Shown here: positions 7,859 through 17,209 of the stretch, piece by piece
How positions within the stretch are numbered: the first letter of the stretch is position 1
Layout of the letters: the number at the start of each line of letters is the position of its first letter
Assembly: GCA_028712475.1 (NCBI GenBank)
Contig: JAQTQB010000008.1
Coordinates: forward strand, 1 to 64,000
Origin: Verrucomicrobiales bacterium
Lineage (GTDB): Bacteria; Verrucomicrobiota; Verrucomicrobiia; Limisphaerales; UBA11358
DNA: 64,000 nt
Direction: 5' to 3'
Notes under the pieces: generated by a model
Seen by the model: only the letters and a program-made list of their open reading frames with translations
The model's database searches: none
Told to the model about the DNA's origin: nothing
Translations under genes and position numbers: made by a program

Positions 7859-9493
7859 ATGAAATCACGTCTCCTGTTTGCCATCGTTCTAACCTGCGTC
7901 TGTCAGCTTCGCGCGGCCGAGACTAATGCCGTCATCGCGCCTTACCTGCTCACGCCGCAGGCGCCGGCCACACCGCGCATCAACGGCGCGAGCGTCTTCG
8001 GCGTGCGCCCCGGCTCGCCGTTCCTGTTCACGATTCCGGCGACGGGCGACCGGCCGATGAAATTTTCCGCCAAGAACCTGCCGCGCGGCTTGAAGCTCGA
8101 CGCCAAAACCGGCCGCATCACCGGAGCCTTGAAAACAAAGGGCGAATTCATCGTCACGCTGCGTGCAAAGAACTCGCTCGGCGCGGCGGAGAAATCATTT
8201 CGCATCGTCTGCGGTGATCAAATCGCGCTGACGCCGCCGATGGGCTGGAACAGTTGGAACTGTTTCGCCCACGCGGTTTCCGCCGAGAAGGTGAAGGCCG
8301 CGGCGGACGCAATGGTCAAGAGCGGCCTCATCAACCACGGCTGGGCTTACATCAATATTGACGACTATTGGCAGAACAATCGCGAGTCGAATGATCCGAC
8401 ATTGCAGGGACCGTTTCGGGACGCGAAGGGCAACGTCGTGCCGAACGCGCGATTTCCCGACATGAAGGGCCTAGCCGATTATGTTCACGGCCTGGGCCTG
8501 AAAATCGGTTTGTATTCCTCGCCGGGGCCGTGGACTTGCGGCGGTTGCACGGGCAGTTGGCAGCACGAGGAGCAGGATGCGCAAACCTACGCCGAATGGG
8601 GTTTTGACTACTTGAAATATGACTGGTGCAGTTATGGTCAGACCGACCCGCTCCGAACCTGGCCGACGGCGAAACAAAGAGCCGAATATAAATTGGAATA
8701 TTTACAACAACCCTACGCGCTCATGGGCGGGTTTCTTGGCAAGCAAAGACGCGACATCGTTTTCAGCATTTGTCAGCAGGGCACGGGCGACGTTTGGAAT
8801 TGGGGCGGGAGATTTGGCGGCAATTGCTGGCGCACTTCGCATGACATTACTGACCAATGGGAAGATAAAAACGAAAAGCTTGCCCGCAGCGTTGCCACCA
8901 TTGGTTTCAGGCAAGACCAGGCCGCCCCTTACGCGAAGCCCGGCAACTGGAACGACCCCGACATGCTCGTGGTCGGCCAAGTGGGCTGGGGCAAGATGCA
9001 CCCGTCCCGCCTGACCCCGGATGAACAATACTCGCACATCAGCCTCTGGTGTCTGCTGTCCGCGCCGCTGCTCATCGGCTGCGACATGGAGAAGCTGGAC
9101 GCCTTCACGCTGAATCTCTTGAGCAACGACGAAGTGCTGGCGCTGGATCAGGACGCGCTGGGAAAACAGGCGACGTGCGTTTTGACCAACGACAACGTGC
9201 GGGTTTACGAAAAAGCCCTGGCAGATGGCGGACGCGCACTCGGGTTTTTCAACCTCGGTGGGGAACCGGTGAAGCTGGAGTTCACAGAATTCGCCAAGCT
9301 TGGTTTGACCGGCATACAACATATCCGCGATCTCTGGCGGCAGAAGGATCTGGCCGACATGGACGCGGTGGATGGAGTATTGCCGCTGACGATTCCAACG
9401 CATGGGGTGCTGCTTTACAAGTTGACAACAGCCCAGCGGCCGAAAAATCACATTGGAACCATTGGTCAAATGAAACCAGGCGGATCAACGTGA
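7859..9493 (+). CDS. GH27 alpha-galactosidase with N-terminal Ig-like domain
   Basis: The ATG at 7859 gives a 544-residue secreted enzyme with a Sec signal peptide (MKSRLLFAIVLTCVCQLRAA). Residues about 40-118 are a putative Ig-like (He_PIG) domain, followed by a GH27 barrel: PPMGWNSWNCF at 127, NIDDYW, DYLKYDWCSYG with nucleophile Asp255, RTSHDITDQW with acid/base Asp329, and WNDPDMLVVG. The enzyme would release terminal alpha-galactose (or the related arabinopyranose). The frame stays open upstream to 7661, and from 7736 it encodes MNHREFIKFNPEAAATLL, which looks like a ruined Tat leader (RR changed to HR). I regard that as a fossil and not the start. It is followed at 9567 by the DUF362 gene. 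Confidence 0.9.
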   Translation: MKSRLLFAIVLTCVCQLRAAETNAVIAPYLLTPQAPATPRINGASVFGVRPGSPFLFTIPATGDRPMKFSAKNLPRGLKLDAKTGRITGALKTKGEFIVTLRAKNSLGAAEKSFRIVCGDQIALTPPMGWNSWNCFAHAVSAEKVKAAADAMVKSGLINHGWAYINIDDYWQNNRESNDPTLQGPFRDAKGNVVPNARFPDMKGLADYVHGLGLKIGLYSSPGPWTCGGCTGSWQHEEQDAQTYAEWGFDYLKYDWCSYGQTDPLRTWPTAKQRAEYKLEYLQQPYALMGGFLGKQRRDIVFSICQQGTGDVWNWGGRFGGNCWRTSHDITDQWEDKNEKLARSVATIGFRQDQAAPYAKPGNWNDPDMLVVGQVGWGKMHPSRLTPDEQYSHISLWCLLSAPLLIGCDMEKLDAFTLNLLSNDEVLALDQDALGKQATCVLTNDNVRVYEKALADGGRALGFFNLGGEPVKLEFTEFAKLGLTGIQHIRDLWRQKDLADMDAVDGVLPLTIPTHGVLLYKLTTAQRPKNHIGTIGQMKPGGST

Positions 9494-9566
9494 ATAGTTC
9501 TATTCGCCTGGACAGAAAAGCAAACCGGCAGCAAAATAATAAACGACGACATTTCACCCGCAACCT

Positions 9567-11177
9567 ATGAAACCAAACTTCAAACACCTGATGCAATCAA
9601 CAACCGTCATTCAAAAACTTGGCCGGCTCCGGCACCTGCTGGCCGGTGGCCGGCAGCAAGAAAATGACCGATCCACTTCGCGAGGCTGGAAGCGGCTGGT
9701 TTTTCCGGCGATGAGCCTTCTGGCGCTGGCGTGGTTTTTGTTCCGCGTCATTCCCAAGCCCAGCCGCGCCAACTACCCGTGCCAGCGGGCGGCGTTTCCG
9801 CTGGCGTCGGCGCTGGTCATCTGGGTGCTGGGTTTCAACACCAGTTTTCTGTCGTGGCTGGGAATCAATAAAAATTATCGGCGCCTGCGTCCGTTTTTGC
9901 TGGTGGTGTGCGGCGTGTTCGCGTCGGGCCTGCTGTTTGCCGTGGGGGAGGCGGCGAAGACATCCCATTGGGCTTCCACCGACGGCCCCAACAGCCCGAT
10001 GGGCGTCGCCCGCGGCATTCATCCGGGCCGGGTGGCGTGGGATTTTGACCCAGAGGCGGTGTCGTGGAATTTTAAAGGCAACTGGTGGGACGACGCCTAC
10101 AACCGGCAGACGAACATTGACCAGATGTTTTCCAGGACGATTCGCTGCGTGGGCGGCGGCGGCACCGACGCGTCGGCCTGGGACGCCATCTTCCACAGCT
10201 TCAACCGGCGGCTCGGGCGCGGCGACACGGGCTATGCTGCCGGCCAAAAAGTGGCGGTGAAGATCAACATGAACAACACCGACAGCCACACGAACAACAA
10301 CAACATCAATGCCTCGCCCCACACGGTGCTGGCGTTGCTGCGGCAGCTTGTGAATCAGGCCGGCGTGGCTCCGGCCAGCATCACCGTTTTTGACGCCAGC
10401 CGTTTCGTGACCGACAACATTTTCAACAAGTGCCATAAAGAATTTCCCGGCGTGGTGTTCGTGGACAACATCGGCGGCGATGGGCGCGAAAAATCCGTCT
10501 ATAAGACCAACACCATTCTTTACTCCGTCAAAAACAACACCTCCAATGGTCTGGCCACCTGCGCCATCGAGGCGGACTATCTCATCAACCTGGCGCTCCT
10601 CAAGGGCCACGGGGGCGGAGGCGTGACCTTGTGCGCCAAGAACTACTATGGGATTACGAGCATCAATTCGGACTGGCACAAGAACAACCACATCGCCTTT
10701 ACCCAACGCCGTGACGGCTCGGCCACTTATCTGACCTTTGTGGATTGGCTGGGGCACAAGGATCTGGGCGGGAAAACCCTGCTGTTCATTATTGATGGTC
10801 TTTACGGTTGTCAGGATGTTTCCGGCGCGCCGCATCCCAAATGGCAAACCGCCCCCTTCAACAATCAGTGGCCCTCAAGCCTTTTCGTGTCCCAGGATGG
10901 CGTGGCGGTTGACTCGGTGGCGCTGGATTTTTTCCGCACCGAATTCCCCACCGCAAAAGATATCGCTTATGCCGACACCTATCTGCATGAAGCCGCCACT
11001 GCCAACGCGCCGGCCTCGGGCACCTTTTACGACCCGGACCGCACCGGCACCCGGCTGCCCAGCCTGGGAACCCACGAACACTGGAACAACGCGACCAACA
11101 AGCAATACAGCCGGAATCTGTCTCCCGGCGGAACCGGCATCGAATTGGTGGCCGTTCATGCGGAGACGAAAAAATGA
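9567..11177 (+). CDS. Membrane-anchored DUF362 protein
   Basis: A 536-residue protein. The first 130 residues have a basic segment and about three hydrophobic helices (LVFPAMSLLALAWFLF, FPLASALVIWVLGF, PFLLVVCGVFASGLLFAVG). The remainder is a DUF362 domain with KVAVKINMNN, ITVFDASRF, and DYLINLALLKGHGGGGVTLCAKNYYG. DUF362 proteins are sometimes fused to ferredoxin-type iron-sulfur domains, but no Cys-rich ferredoxin motif is visible here. Its biochemical role is unknown. The gene lies 73 bases after the GH27 gene on the same strand and directly before an FAD oxidoreductase, suggesting a redox or membrane step tied to sugar use. The domain assignment is fairly sure; the function is not. Confidence 0.8.
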   Translation: MKPNFKHLMQSTTVIQKLGRLRHLLAGGRQQENDRSTSRGWKRLVFPAMSLLALAWFLFRVIPKPSRANYPCQRAAFPLASALVIWVLGFNTSFLSWLGINKNYRRLRPFLLVVCGVFASGLLFAVGEAAKTSHWASTDGPNSPMGVARGIHPGRVAWDFDPEAVSWNFKGNWWDDAYNRQTNIDQMFSRTIRCVGGGGTDASAWDAIFHSFNRRLGRGDTGYAAGQKVAVKINMNNTDSHTNNNNINASPHTVLALLRQLVNQAGVAPASITVFDASRFVTDNIFNKCHKEFPGVVFVDNIGGDGREKSVYKTNTILYSVKNNTSNGLATCAIEADYLINLALLKGHGGGGVTLCAKNYYGITSINSDWHKNNHIAFTQRRDGSATYLTFVDWLGHKDLGGKTLLFIIDGLYGCQDVSGAPHPKWQTAPFNNQWPSSLFVSQDGVAVDSVALDFFRTEFPTAKDIAYADTYLHEAATANAPASGTFYDPDRTGTRLPSLGTHEHWNNATNKQYSRNLSPGGTGIELVAVHAETKK

Positions 11178-11238
11178 TGGTCGCCGGGGTTGGATTCGCA
11201 TGTAACTTTATCAAGCCCCAACCGTCTCCTTGTGTTAT

Positions 11239-11248
11239 GCTATATATC
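11239..11248. promoter_or_regulatory. GCTATATAGC palindrome, copy 5 (one mismatch)
   Basis: GCTATATATC, one base off consensus, 23 bases before the ATG at 11272. It lies inside the open frame that extends upstream to 11230, which argues that 11272 is the true start. Confidence 0.55.
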
Positions 11249-11271
11249 AATCGGATAAAACAAATCAACCC

Positions 11272-12711
11272 ATGAACTCTCCGGGCAACGCCTTCACGCG
11301 TCGCAAATTCCTCTATGCTGCGGCCCTCGGGGCGGTTACCGGGACGCAACTCGCATGGGGTGCGGACGACAAGCCCGCGGCTTCTCCCGGTGAAAAGTAT
11401 TTCAACGAGCCGCCGTTAAGACTGCCGATCGCAAGGGATGCCGACGTCATTGTCTGCGGCGCCGGGCCGGCAGGAATTTCCGCGGCCATCACCGCGGCGC
11501 GGGCGGGCGCCCGCACGCGATTGTTCGAGGTGCATGGATGTCTTGGCGGAGTGTGGACAGCAGGATTGCTCACTTACATTTTCGATTTTGACAAGCCCGG
11601 ACTCACTCGCGAGATAGTGAAGAAACTCGACGAGCGCGACGCACGGCGCAACAAGAATTCAAGCCGTTTTGTCTATGAACCAGAGGTGATGAAGTTGTTG
11701 GTTGAGGAAATGTGCGTGGAGGCTGGCGTGAAAATCCAGTTGCTTACCAGCGTCGTAGCCGCTTATCGCCAGGGTCAACGGCTCACGACGATCATCACGG
11801 AATCCAAATCCGGCCGCGAAGCGTGGACGGCTCCGGTGTTCATTGATACGACCGGCGATGGCGATCTCGGCGCGCAGGCGGGTTGCGCGTGGGAGGTGGG
11901 TCAGGCAAAGGATTGCCCGTGCCAGCCCATGACGATGAACGCGCTGGCCGTGGTGGAGGATGCAAAAGCCCTCGGCAAATATACTTCATTCACCGCCACC
12001 GATGAATTCACCGGTCCGGGCGGGCATCTCGCCTGCGTCGAAGCCTTCAAGGGGGAACTGAAGCGCGCCGGTGTGGAAACCTCATATGGCCACCCGACCA
12101 TCTTTCCTGTGCATGACAATCTCGTCATGCTCATGCTCAATCATGAGTATGGGGTCATGGCCTACGACAGCGCCAAGATCACGGAAGCCACCTTGCGGTC
12201 GCGGGCCGAAATCCATCGTGTGGCCAAGGCGCTCCGCTCATTGGGTGGCGTCTGGAAGAATTTGCAAATTGCCACCAGTGCGGAGCAGATCGGCGTGCGC
12301 GATGGGCGCAGAATTCGTGGGCGCTACACGGTGACCAAGGAAGACTTGATTCGGGGAGCCAGACAGCCCGACGCAGTCTGCCGTGTAACCTTCGGCGTGG
12401 ATATCCACGCCGAAACCCGGGAAAGTAATAGCGCCGAAACGATTTCACATGGCGGCTTCAAAACCGAACCTTACGACATTCCCTTGCGTGCGCTCATCGC
12501 TAAAGATGTGGACGGTCTGATGATGGCTGGTCGTTGCATCAGCGGCGATTTCATCGCCCACGCCAGTTATCGCGTCACCGGCAATGCCGTGGCCATGGGC
12601 GAGGCCGCCGGAGTGGTGGCCGCAATCGCCGCCAAGAGCGGGCGCCTGCCGCAGGACGTTGAATGGAGCGAAGGTGCCGGGCAACTGGCCAAGATGGGAC
12701 AACGGATTTAG
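11272..12711 (+). CDS. Tat-exported FAD-dependent oxidoreductase (FAD_oxidored family)
   Basis: Using the ATG at 11272 the protein has 479 residues and starts with a Tat leader (FTRRKFLYAAALGAVTG). The FAD-binding Rossmann fold is clear: DADVIVCGAGPAGISAAITA, then TRLFEVHGCLGGVWTAG. Further flavoprotein motifs are VFIDTTGDGDLGAQAG and, near the C-terminus, GLMMAGRCISGDFIAHAS followed by MGEAAGVVAA. It belongs to the PF12831-type family often found in sugar clusters of Planctomycetes and Verrucomicrobia. The likely role is oxidation or dehydration of a sugar or sugar derivative in the periplasm; the substrate is unknown. It is preceded by palindrome copy 5 and forms its own unit. Confidence 0.85.
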   Translation: MNSPGNAFTRRKFLYAAALGAVTGTQLAWGADDKPAASPGEKYFNEPPLRLPIARDADVIVCGAGPAGISAAITAARAGARTRLFEVHGCLGGVWTAGLLTYIFDFDKPGLTREIVKKLDERDARRNKNSSRFVYEPEVMKLLVEEMCVEAGVKIQLLTSVVAAYRQGQRLTTIITESKSGREAWTAPVFIDTTGDGDLGAQAGCAWEVGQAKDCPCQPMTMNALAVVEDAKALGKYTSFTATDEFTGPGGHLACVEAFKGELKRAGVETSYGHPTIFPVHDNLVMLMLNHEYGVMAYDSAKITEATLRSRAEIHRVAKALRSLGGVWKNLQIATSAEQIGVRDGRRIRGRYTVTKEDLIRGARQPDAVCRVTFGVDIHAETRESNSAETISHGGFKTEPYDIPLRALIAKDVDGLMMAGRCISGDFIAHASYRVTGNAVAMGEAAGVVAAIAAKSGRLPQDVEWSEGAGQLAKMGQRI

Positions 12712-13015
12712 TGGACACGGGGAGATGGAACGGCTTTTGACGAAGCCGTATAAGTGAAAAGCATCTGGAACCGAATGGTCATGAGGCGTGCCCGGCAGTG
12801 GAATCGTTCTTCAGTGCCAAAAAACAGACGATGAGAGATTTTATTTGACAGCCAGATAAAACAGCCACACTATGCTATATAGCTCTCCGCATACAGGTTC
12901 TTGAGACCTCTTGTTTTTATTCAGTATTGTGGATGACGACATGGCAAATCCAGTTGCGGCGTGTTGGATATAATAACCAAACGAGAACCCCCAAAAATTG
13001 ATGAAAATAGAAAAC
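12712..13015. other. Intergenic region with hairpin and promoter elements
   Basis: About 300 bases without a gene. A seven-base-pair hairpin (ACGGCTT at 12730-12736 with AAGCCGT at 12743-12749) follows the oxidoreductase stop and may stop transcription weakly; there is no T tract. TTGACA at 12845-12850 and GCTATATAGC at 12874-12883 precede the GH5-like gene, but their spacing is too long for an ordinary -35/-10 pair. Confidence 0.4.
12874..12883. promoter_or_regulatory. GCTATATAGC palindrome, copy 6
   Basis: Exact copy, 132 bases before the ATG of the GH5-like gene at 13016, upstream of the unit that also includes GH78 and the esterase. Confidence 0.6.
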
Positions 13016-14167
13016 ATGAAGACGAAAATCATCATCGCCGTCCTGTTTTGCTGCGGCATTTGTGGAGTCGGGCAAGCCGGAGAACCCTTGGGTCTGACCC
13101 TTGGCCCCAACAGGACGGTGCTTAAGGATGGCAAACCTTATCGTGGCGTGGGGATGACCTACTATGACTGTTTTGATCGCACCCTGCAACGCAACACCGA
13201 CACCTCTTATGAAGAGGGTTTTCGGGTGCTGGCCAAGTATCATATTCCGTTCGTGCGTTGTTCTTTTAGCGGTTCCACAGTCAAAAACATGAGGCTTTAT
13301 CAGGAGAACCGCGCGGCCTATTTCCGACTCATGGATGCGGTGGTGCATTGCGCAGAAATAAACGGGGTTGGACTAATTCCCTCGCTTTTTTTCTCTGCCA
13401 AAACCGTGACGCCCCAAATGATGAACGAACACGGGGATCAATGGGCGAATACCAACAGCCGGACCATCGCCTTCATGCGGCAATACACTCACGAAGTGGT
13501 CAGCCGGTATAAGAATTCTCCGGCCATCTGGGCCTGGGAGTTCTGCAATGAATACAATTCCTACGCCGACTTTCCCCGTATGGCGAAGGAAATGGCAAAA
13601 CACAAAAACCCGAAGTTTCCCGACCCGCGCGACTACCCCAAACATGACATTATGATTGTCGCGTTTCGAGAATTTGCGCTGGCCGTTCGCCGGGATGATC
13701 CTTACCGGCTGATTGAAAGCGGCGCCGATTTCCCGAAGCCCACTGCCTGGCATTATTACAAGGAGCATAACTTTCTCAAAGACACTCCGCAGCAATTCGA
13801 GTTCATGCTGGGGCTGAACGCCGTTGACCCGATGAACCTTATTTGTGTGCATTGCTACCAGGACAATGGTTCGGATAATTTCAGACGGCTTGATGATGCC
13901 GCAGTAGCCGCACGGAATTTGGGCAAACCGCTTTTTGTCGGCGAATTTCAATACCCGTTAAAATATGGGCCGGCCTCCCCCGAAGCGCGCAAATCCATGG
14001 AGGATTTTCTGGCCCGATTGGATCGCTTGCAGGTTCCGTTGGCGGCCCTTTGGGTGTTTGATTATTCGCCGCAGGAAAAGGACCGGAATGTTACCGCCAC
14101 CAACCAGCGGGCGTGGGAACTGTCACTTCTCCGCGAACATAACGAACGGCTGGCGGGCGGGCGTTGA
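13016..14167 (+). CDS. Secreted clan-A (GH5-like) glycoside hydrolase, paralogue A
   Basis: A 383-residue protein with a signal peptide (MKTKIIIAVLFCCGICGVG). The barrel is of the GH5/mannanase type: IWAWEFCNEYNS gives acid/base Glu179 and KPLFVGEFQYP gives nucleophile Glu310. The start was chosen because the paralogue at 25924-27129 shares MKTKI as its N-terminus; the frame could also open at 13001. The two paralogues match over their whole length, including the unusual stretch GLTLGP..TVLK.GKPYRGVG. It heads a unit with the GH78 gene 49 bases downstream. The substrate is probably a hemicellulose or pectin side chain; not determined. Confidence 0.83.
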   Translation: MKTKIIIAVLFCCGICGVGQAGEPLGLTLGPNRTVLKDGKPYRGVGMTYYDCFDRTLQRNTDTSYEEGFRVLAKYHIPFVRCSFSGSTVKNMRLYQENRAAYFRLMDAVVHCAEINGVGLIPSLFFSAKTVTPQMMNEHGDQWANTNSRTIAFMRQYTHEVVSRYKNSPAIWAWEFCNEYNSYADFPRMAKEMAKHKNPKFPDPRDYPKHDIMIVAFREFALAVRRDDPYRLIESGADFPKPTAWHYYKEHNFLKDTPQQFEFMLGLNAVDPMNLICVHCYQDNGSDNFRRLDDAAVAARNLGKPLFVGEFQYPLKYGPASPEARKSMEDFLARLDRLQVPLAALWVFDYSPQEKDRNVTATNQRAWELSLLREHNERLAGGR

Positions 14168-14215
14168 AATCGCAGCACCAGTCTCTCCTGCGGCGCTTGG
14201 AACATCCTAATCACC

Positions 14216-17209
14216 ATGAAAAATTATTCGACTCGGCACCTGAAAATCGTTTCGGGCGGCCTGCTTTGGACATTGATCGCGTCTCTTTGTCTTTTCGCTT
14301 CACCCGTCGTCGAAGCGGGCTTAAAACCCCTGAACGCGCAATGGATCTGGCTGCCCAAAAAACACGGCCAAAGCGACTACAACCAGACGGTCATCGCCCG
14401 CAAAACTTTCGAGGCAAAGGGACTGCGGGAGGCGACGCTCCGAATCACCGCCGACACTTTCTACCGGCTGCAGGTCAACGGCAAATGGGTCAACGACGGC
14501 CCCTGCCGGAGCTGGCCGGAACATTACAAGTATGACGTGATTGACCTCCGTCCCTACCTCCGTGACGGCCAGAACGAGTTGCTGGTCTGTGCGCGCTATT
14601 TCGGGGTCGGTGATTTTCATCACATTCCACAGGAGCCGGGCTTGTTGGCGCAATTGGATGCGGTGGAAGCGGGCGGACGGGCTTGGACATTGATTACGGA
14701 TCGGAGCTGGGACGTCGCGGATGCGCCTGAATGGAAAAGCGAAACACCCAAGATCAGTTCGCAAATGGGCCCCGCCGAATGGTATGACGCCCGGTTGGAG
14801 CACAAAGAATTCGTGAAGGCCGCCGTGATTTGCGGCGTGGAAGCCGGACCGTGGAAGGATTTGCACGCCCGCGATGTCGCGCTCATGACCAAACAGCCGA
14901 GGCCGTTTCGCTCCTTTTTAGGGGCCAAAGTGGTTCAGGCGGAAGGATGGAACTTCTGCCTGCCCGCCGTCCGGCTTTCGTCGCCCGGGGTGGTCGAGGC
15001 CAATCACACCGCGAGTGCGGCTTGTGGCATGGCTACACTGGTCGAGAATCAGCGGCCCGTTAAACTGGAACTCCGCGCGGAAGGAATGCAGGTGGCCGTG
15101 GACGGCCGGCAGGTGAAAGACAACCAATTTGAGCTTCCGGCCGGGCGGCATCTGGTCGTGGCTTTCCCGCAGGAATTGTTCGGACATATCAAAGAGAAAA
15201 CGCTGCGGTTTGTTGATCCCGCAGGCTACAAGCTGGTCAATCCGCTGCAAGCATCCCATGAGAACCCCTTTGTGCTGGTGCGATTGTCCGAGTTCACGAT
15301 TGCGACCAATGACTTGTTTTGGAAGTCCTTCTATCGCGATGATCCCAAGCTGCGTGGTCTCATCGAAGGCTATCAGCAAACGACTGACAAGATTCTCGCC
15401 ACGGCGACCAATGTCACCAGCCTGCAGGCTTGCGCGGGGCCGCGCCTCGAACTGCTGCCATATAAAAAAATGTTTGTGGAGGACGCTTTCTGGCAGTTCA
15501 CCGATCGCAAGGTGGTGGCGGACGCCGCCGCGCTGGTGCATAATCCGACGGGGTTGATTTATGACAACGCCGAAGCAACCACCGTCCTGCCCGCGGCCAA
15601 CGGAGACGTGGAATTGCTCTATGATCTGGGTGAACAGGACGTCGGCTACTACGATTTTGAAATGACGGCTGATGCCGGGGTGGTGGTGGATATTTTTGGC
15701 CTTGAATACATTTCGCCGGATGGAAAGTTGCAACACACCATCGGCAACCGCAATGGCATGCGCTACATCACCAAGGCCGGCATCAACCGATTCACCTCGC
15801 TTAACCGCCGGTCCGGCCGCTACCTCTTCGTCACCCTGCGCCAGCAAAAGAACCCCGTGCAAATCCAGCGGCTGCAATTGGTCTCTTCGACCTACCCGGT
15901 GGACGAAGTCGGCTCCTTCGAGTGCAGCGACGCGCGGCTGAACCAAATCCGGGAGATCTCGACCCGCACCTTGAAACTGTGCATGGAAGACACTTTCACC
16001 GATTGCCCGCTATACGAGCAAACTCATTGGGTGGGCGATGCCCGCAACGAGGCGTTGCTGGCCTTTGGGGTTTATGGGAGCTACGATCTGGCCGCCCGCT
16101 GCGCGCGGCTCACCGCGGAATCGCTGGAGCACCTGCCCATCGCCGGTTGCCAGACGCCTTCAGCCTGGGAAACGCTGCTGCCCGCGTGGAGTTTCTTGTG
16201 GGGCATTTCCACCTGGGATTATTATTTTGAAACCGGCGACCGGAGTTTTCTGGAGGAAATCTATCCCGCCGTAATTCGTAATCTCAAAGGCGCGGAAAAA
16301 TTCACCAATCAGCAAGGCCTCTTCAGCGGCCCCTTTTGGAACATGTTCGATTGGAGCGGCAGCGATCAGGACCATCGAACCGTCATTCACAACAGCATGT
16401 TCATCGTGGGGGCGGTAGATGCGGCGATTAAAGAGGCGACGGTGCTGGGCAGGACCAACGATCTTGTCTGGCTGGAGCAGTATCGCAATCAAACAATTCA
16501 AGCCGTGAATAATCTCTGGGATGATGAGAAAAAAGCCTATCCCGACAGTGTGCATGAGGATGGCAAACTTAGTGATACCATTTCCCAGCACACCAGCATC
16601 CTGGGGCTGCTGTATGACATTGTCCCCCCGGAAAAGCGGGAGGCGGCGGTGCAAAACCTGGTTCACCCGCCGGAGAAGATGGTTCGCCTGGGCTCGCCCT
16701 TCGCCGCGTTTTATCTCTACGAAGCTTATGAGAAGCTCGGTCTGCAAGACGAAATCTTGAAGGACATTTACCACAATTACCTGCCCATGATCGAGGCCGG
16801 GGCCACCACGGTCTGGGAATCTTATCCGCAAGGAACCACCGGTCGCGGCCAGTGGCCAACGCGCAGCCACTGTCATGCCTGGTCGGCCGCACCCGTCCGG
16901 TTTTTCAATCGCATTATATTGGGCGTGAAGGCGGACAAACCCGGCGGGGACGCCATCGAAATCAGTCCAAACCTGTGCGGATTAAGCTGGGCCAAAGGCA
17001 AAACCCTCACCCGTCACGGAGTGGTGGAGGTCTCGTGGCGCAAGGAAGGCAGCCGCTTGCTGTTGAATTTCACGGCCCCCCCGGAATCGTCGGCCAGCTT
17101 TGTAAAAAATCCAAGCCTTGACGGCCTGGAAATTGTGGTGAACGGCCAAACCTTGGCCACACAAGCCAAACAAACCTTGACGGTAATGCCGAATCATAAA
17201 TTAAATTAA
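14216..17209 (+). CDS. GH78 alpha-L-rhamnosidase
   Basis: A 997-residue exported protein (hydrophobic signal about residues 12-34, ending near PVVEAG). It opens with AQWIWLPKK and a beta-sandwich of the rhamnosidase N-terminal type (YRLQVNGKWVNDGP). The catalytic (alpha/alpha)6 barrel occupies the second half: CMEDTFTDCPLYEQTHWVGDARNEALL is the characteristic acid-containing segment, followed by WSFLWGISTWDYY, FWNMFDWSGSD and the TTVWESY motif near residue 870. A C-terminal beta domain closes the protein. It would cut terminal alpha-L-rhamnose from rhamnogalacturonan or glycosides. Its stop codon directly abuts the ATG of the next gene, indicating co-translation. Confidence 0.88.
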   Translation: MKNYSTRHLKIVSGGLLWTLIASLCLFASPVVEAGLKPLNAQWIWLPKKHGQSDYNQTVIARKTFEAKGLREATLRITADTFYRLQVNGKWVNDGPCRSWPEHYKYDVIDLRPYLRDGQNELLVCARYFGVGDFHHIPQEPGLLAQLDAVEAGGRAWTLITDRSWDVADAPEWKSETPKISSQMGPAEWYDARLEHKEFVKAAVICGVEAGPWKDLHARDVALMTKQPRPFRSFLGAKVVQAEGWNFCLPAVRLSSPGVVEANHTASAACGMATLVENQRPVKLELRAEGMQVAVDGRQVKDNQFELPAGRHLVVAFPQELFGHIKEKTLRFVDPAGYKLVNPLQASHENPFVLVRLSEFTIATNDLFWKSFYRDDPKLRGLIEGYQQTTDKILATATNVTSLQACAGPRLELLPYKKMFVEDAFWQFTDRKVVADAAALVHNPTGLIYDNAEATTVLPAANGDVELLYDLGEQDVGYYDFEMTADAGVVVDIFGLEYISPDGKLQHTIGNRNGMRYITKAGINRFTSLNRRSGRYLFVTLRQQKNPVQIQRLQLVSSTYPVDEVGSFECSDARLNQIREISTRTLKLCMEDTFTDCPLYEQTHWVGDARNEALLAFGVYGSYDLAARCARLTAESLEHLPIAGCQTPSAWETLLPAWSFLWGISTWDYYFETGDRSFLEEIYPAVIRNLKGAEKFTNQQGLFSGPFWNMFDWSGSDQDHRTVIHNSMFIVGAVDAAIKEATVLGRTNDLVWLEQYRNQTIQAVNNLWDDEKKAYPDSVHEDGKLSDTISQHTSILGLLYDIVPPEKREAAVQNLVHPPEKMVRLGSPFAAFYLYEAYEKLGLQDEILKDIYHNYLPMIEAGATTVWESYPQGTTGRGQWPTRSHCHAWSAAPVRFFNRIILGVKADKPGGDAIEISPNLCGLSWAKGKTLTRHGVVEVSWRKEGSRLLLNFTAPPESSASFVKNPSLDGLEIVVNGQTLATQAKQTLTVMPNHKLN

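Noticed and set aside
12845-12881. TTGACA plus TATATA as a standard promoter for the GH5-like gene
   Set aside because: The spacing of about 25 bases is far from the usual 16-19; the palindrome is better explained as an operator.
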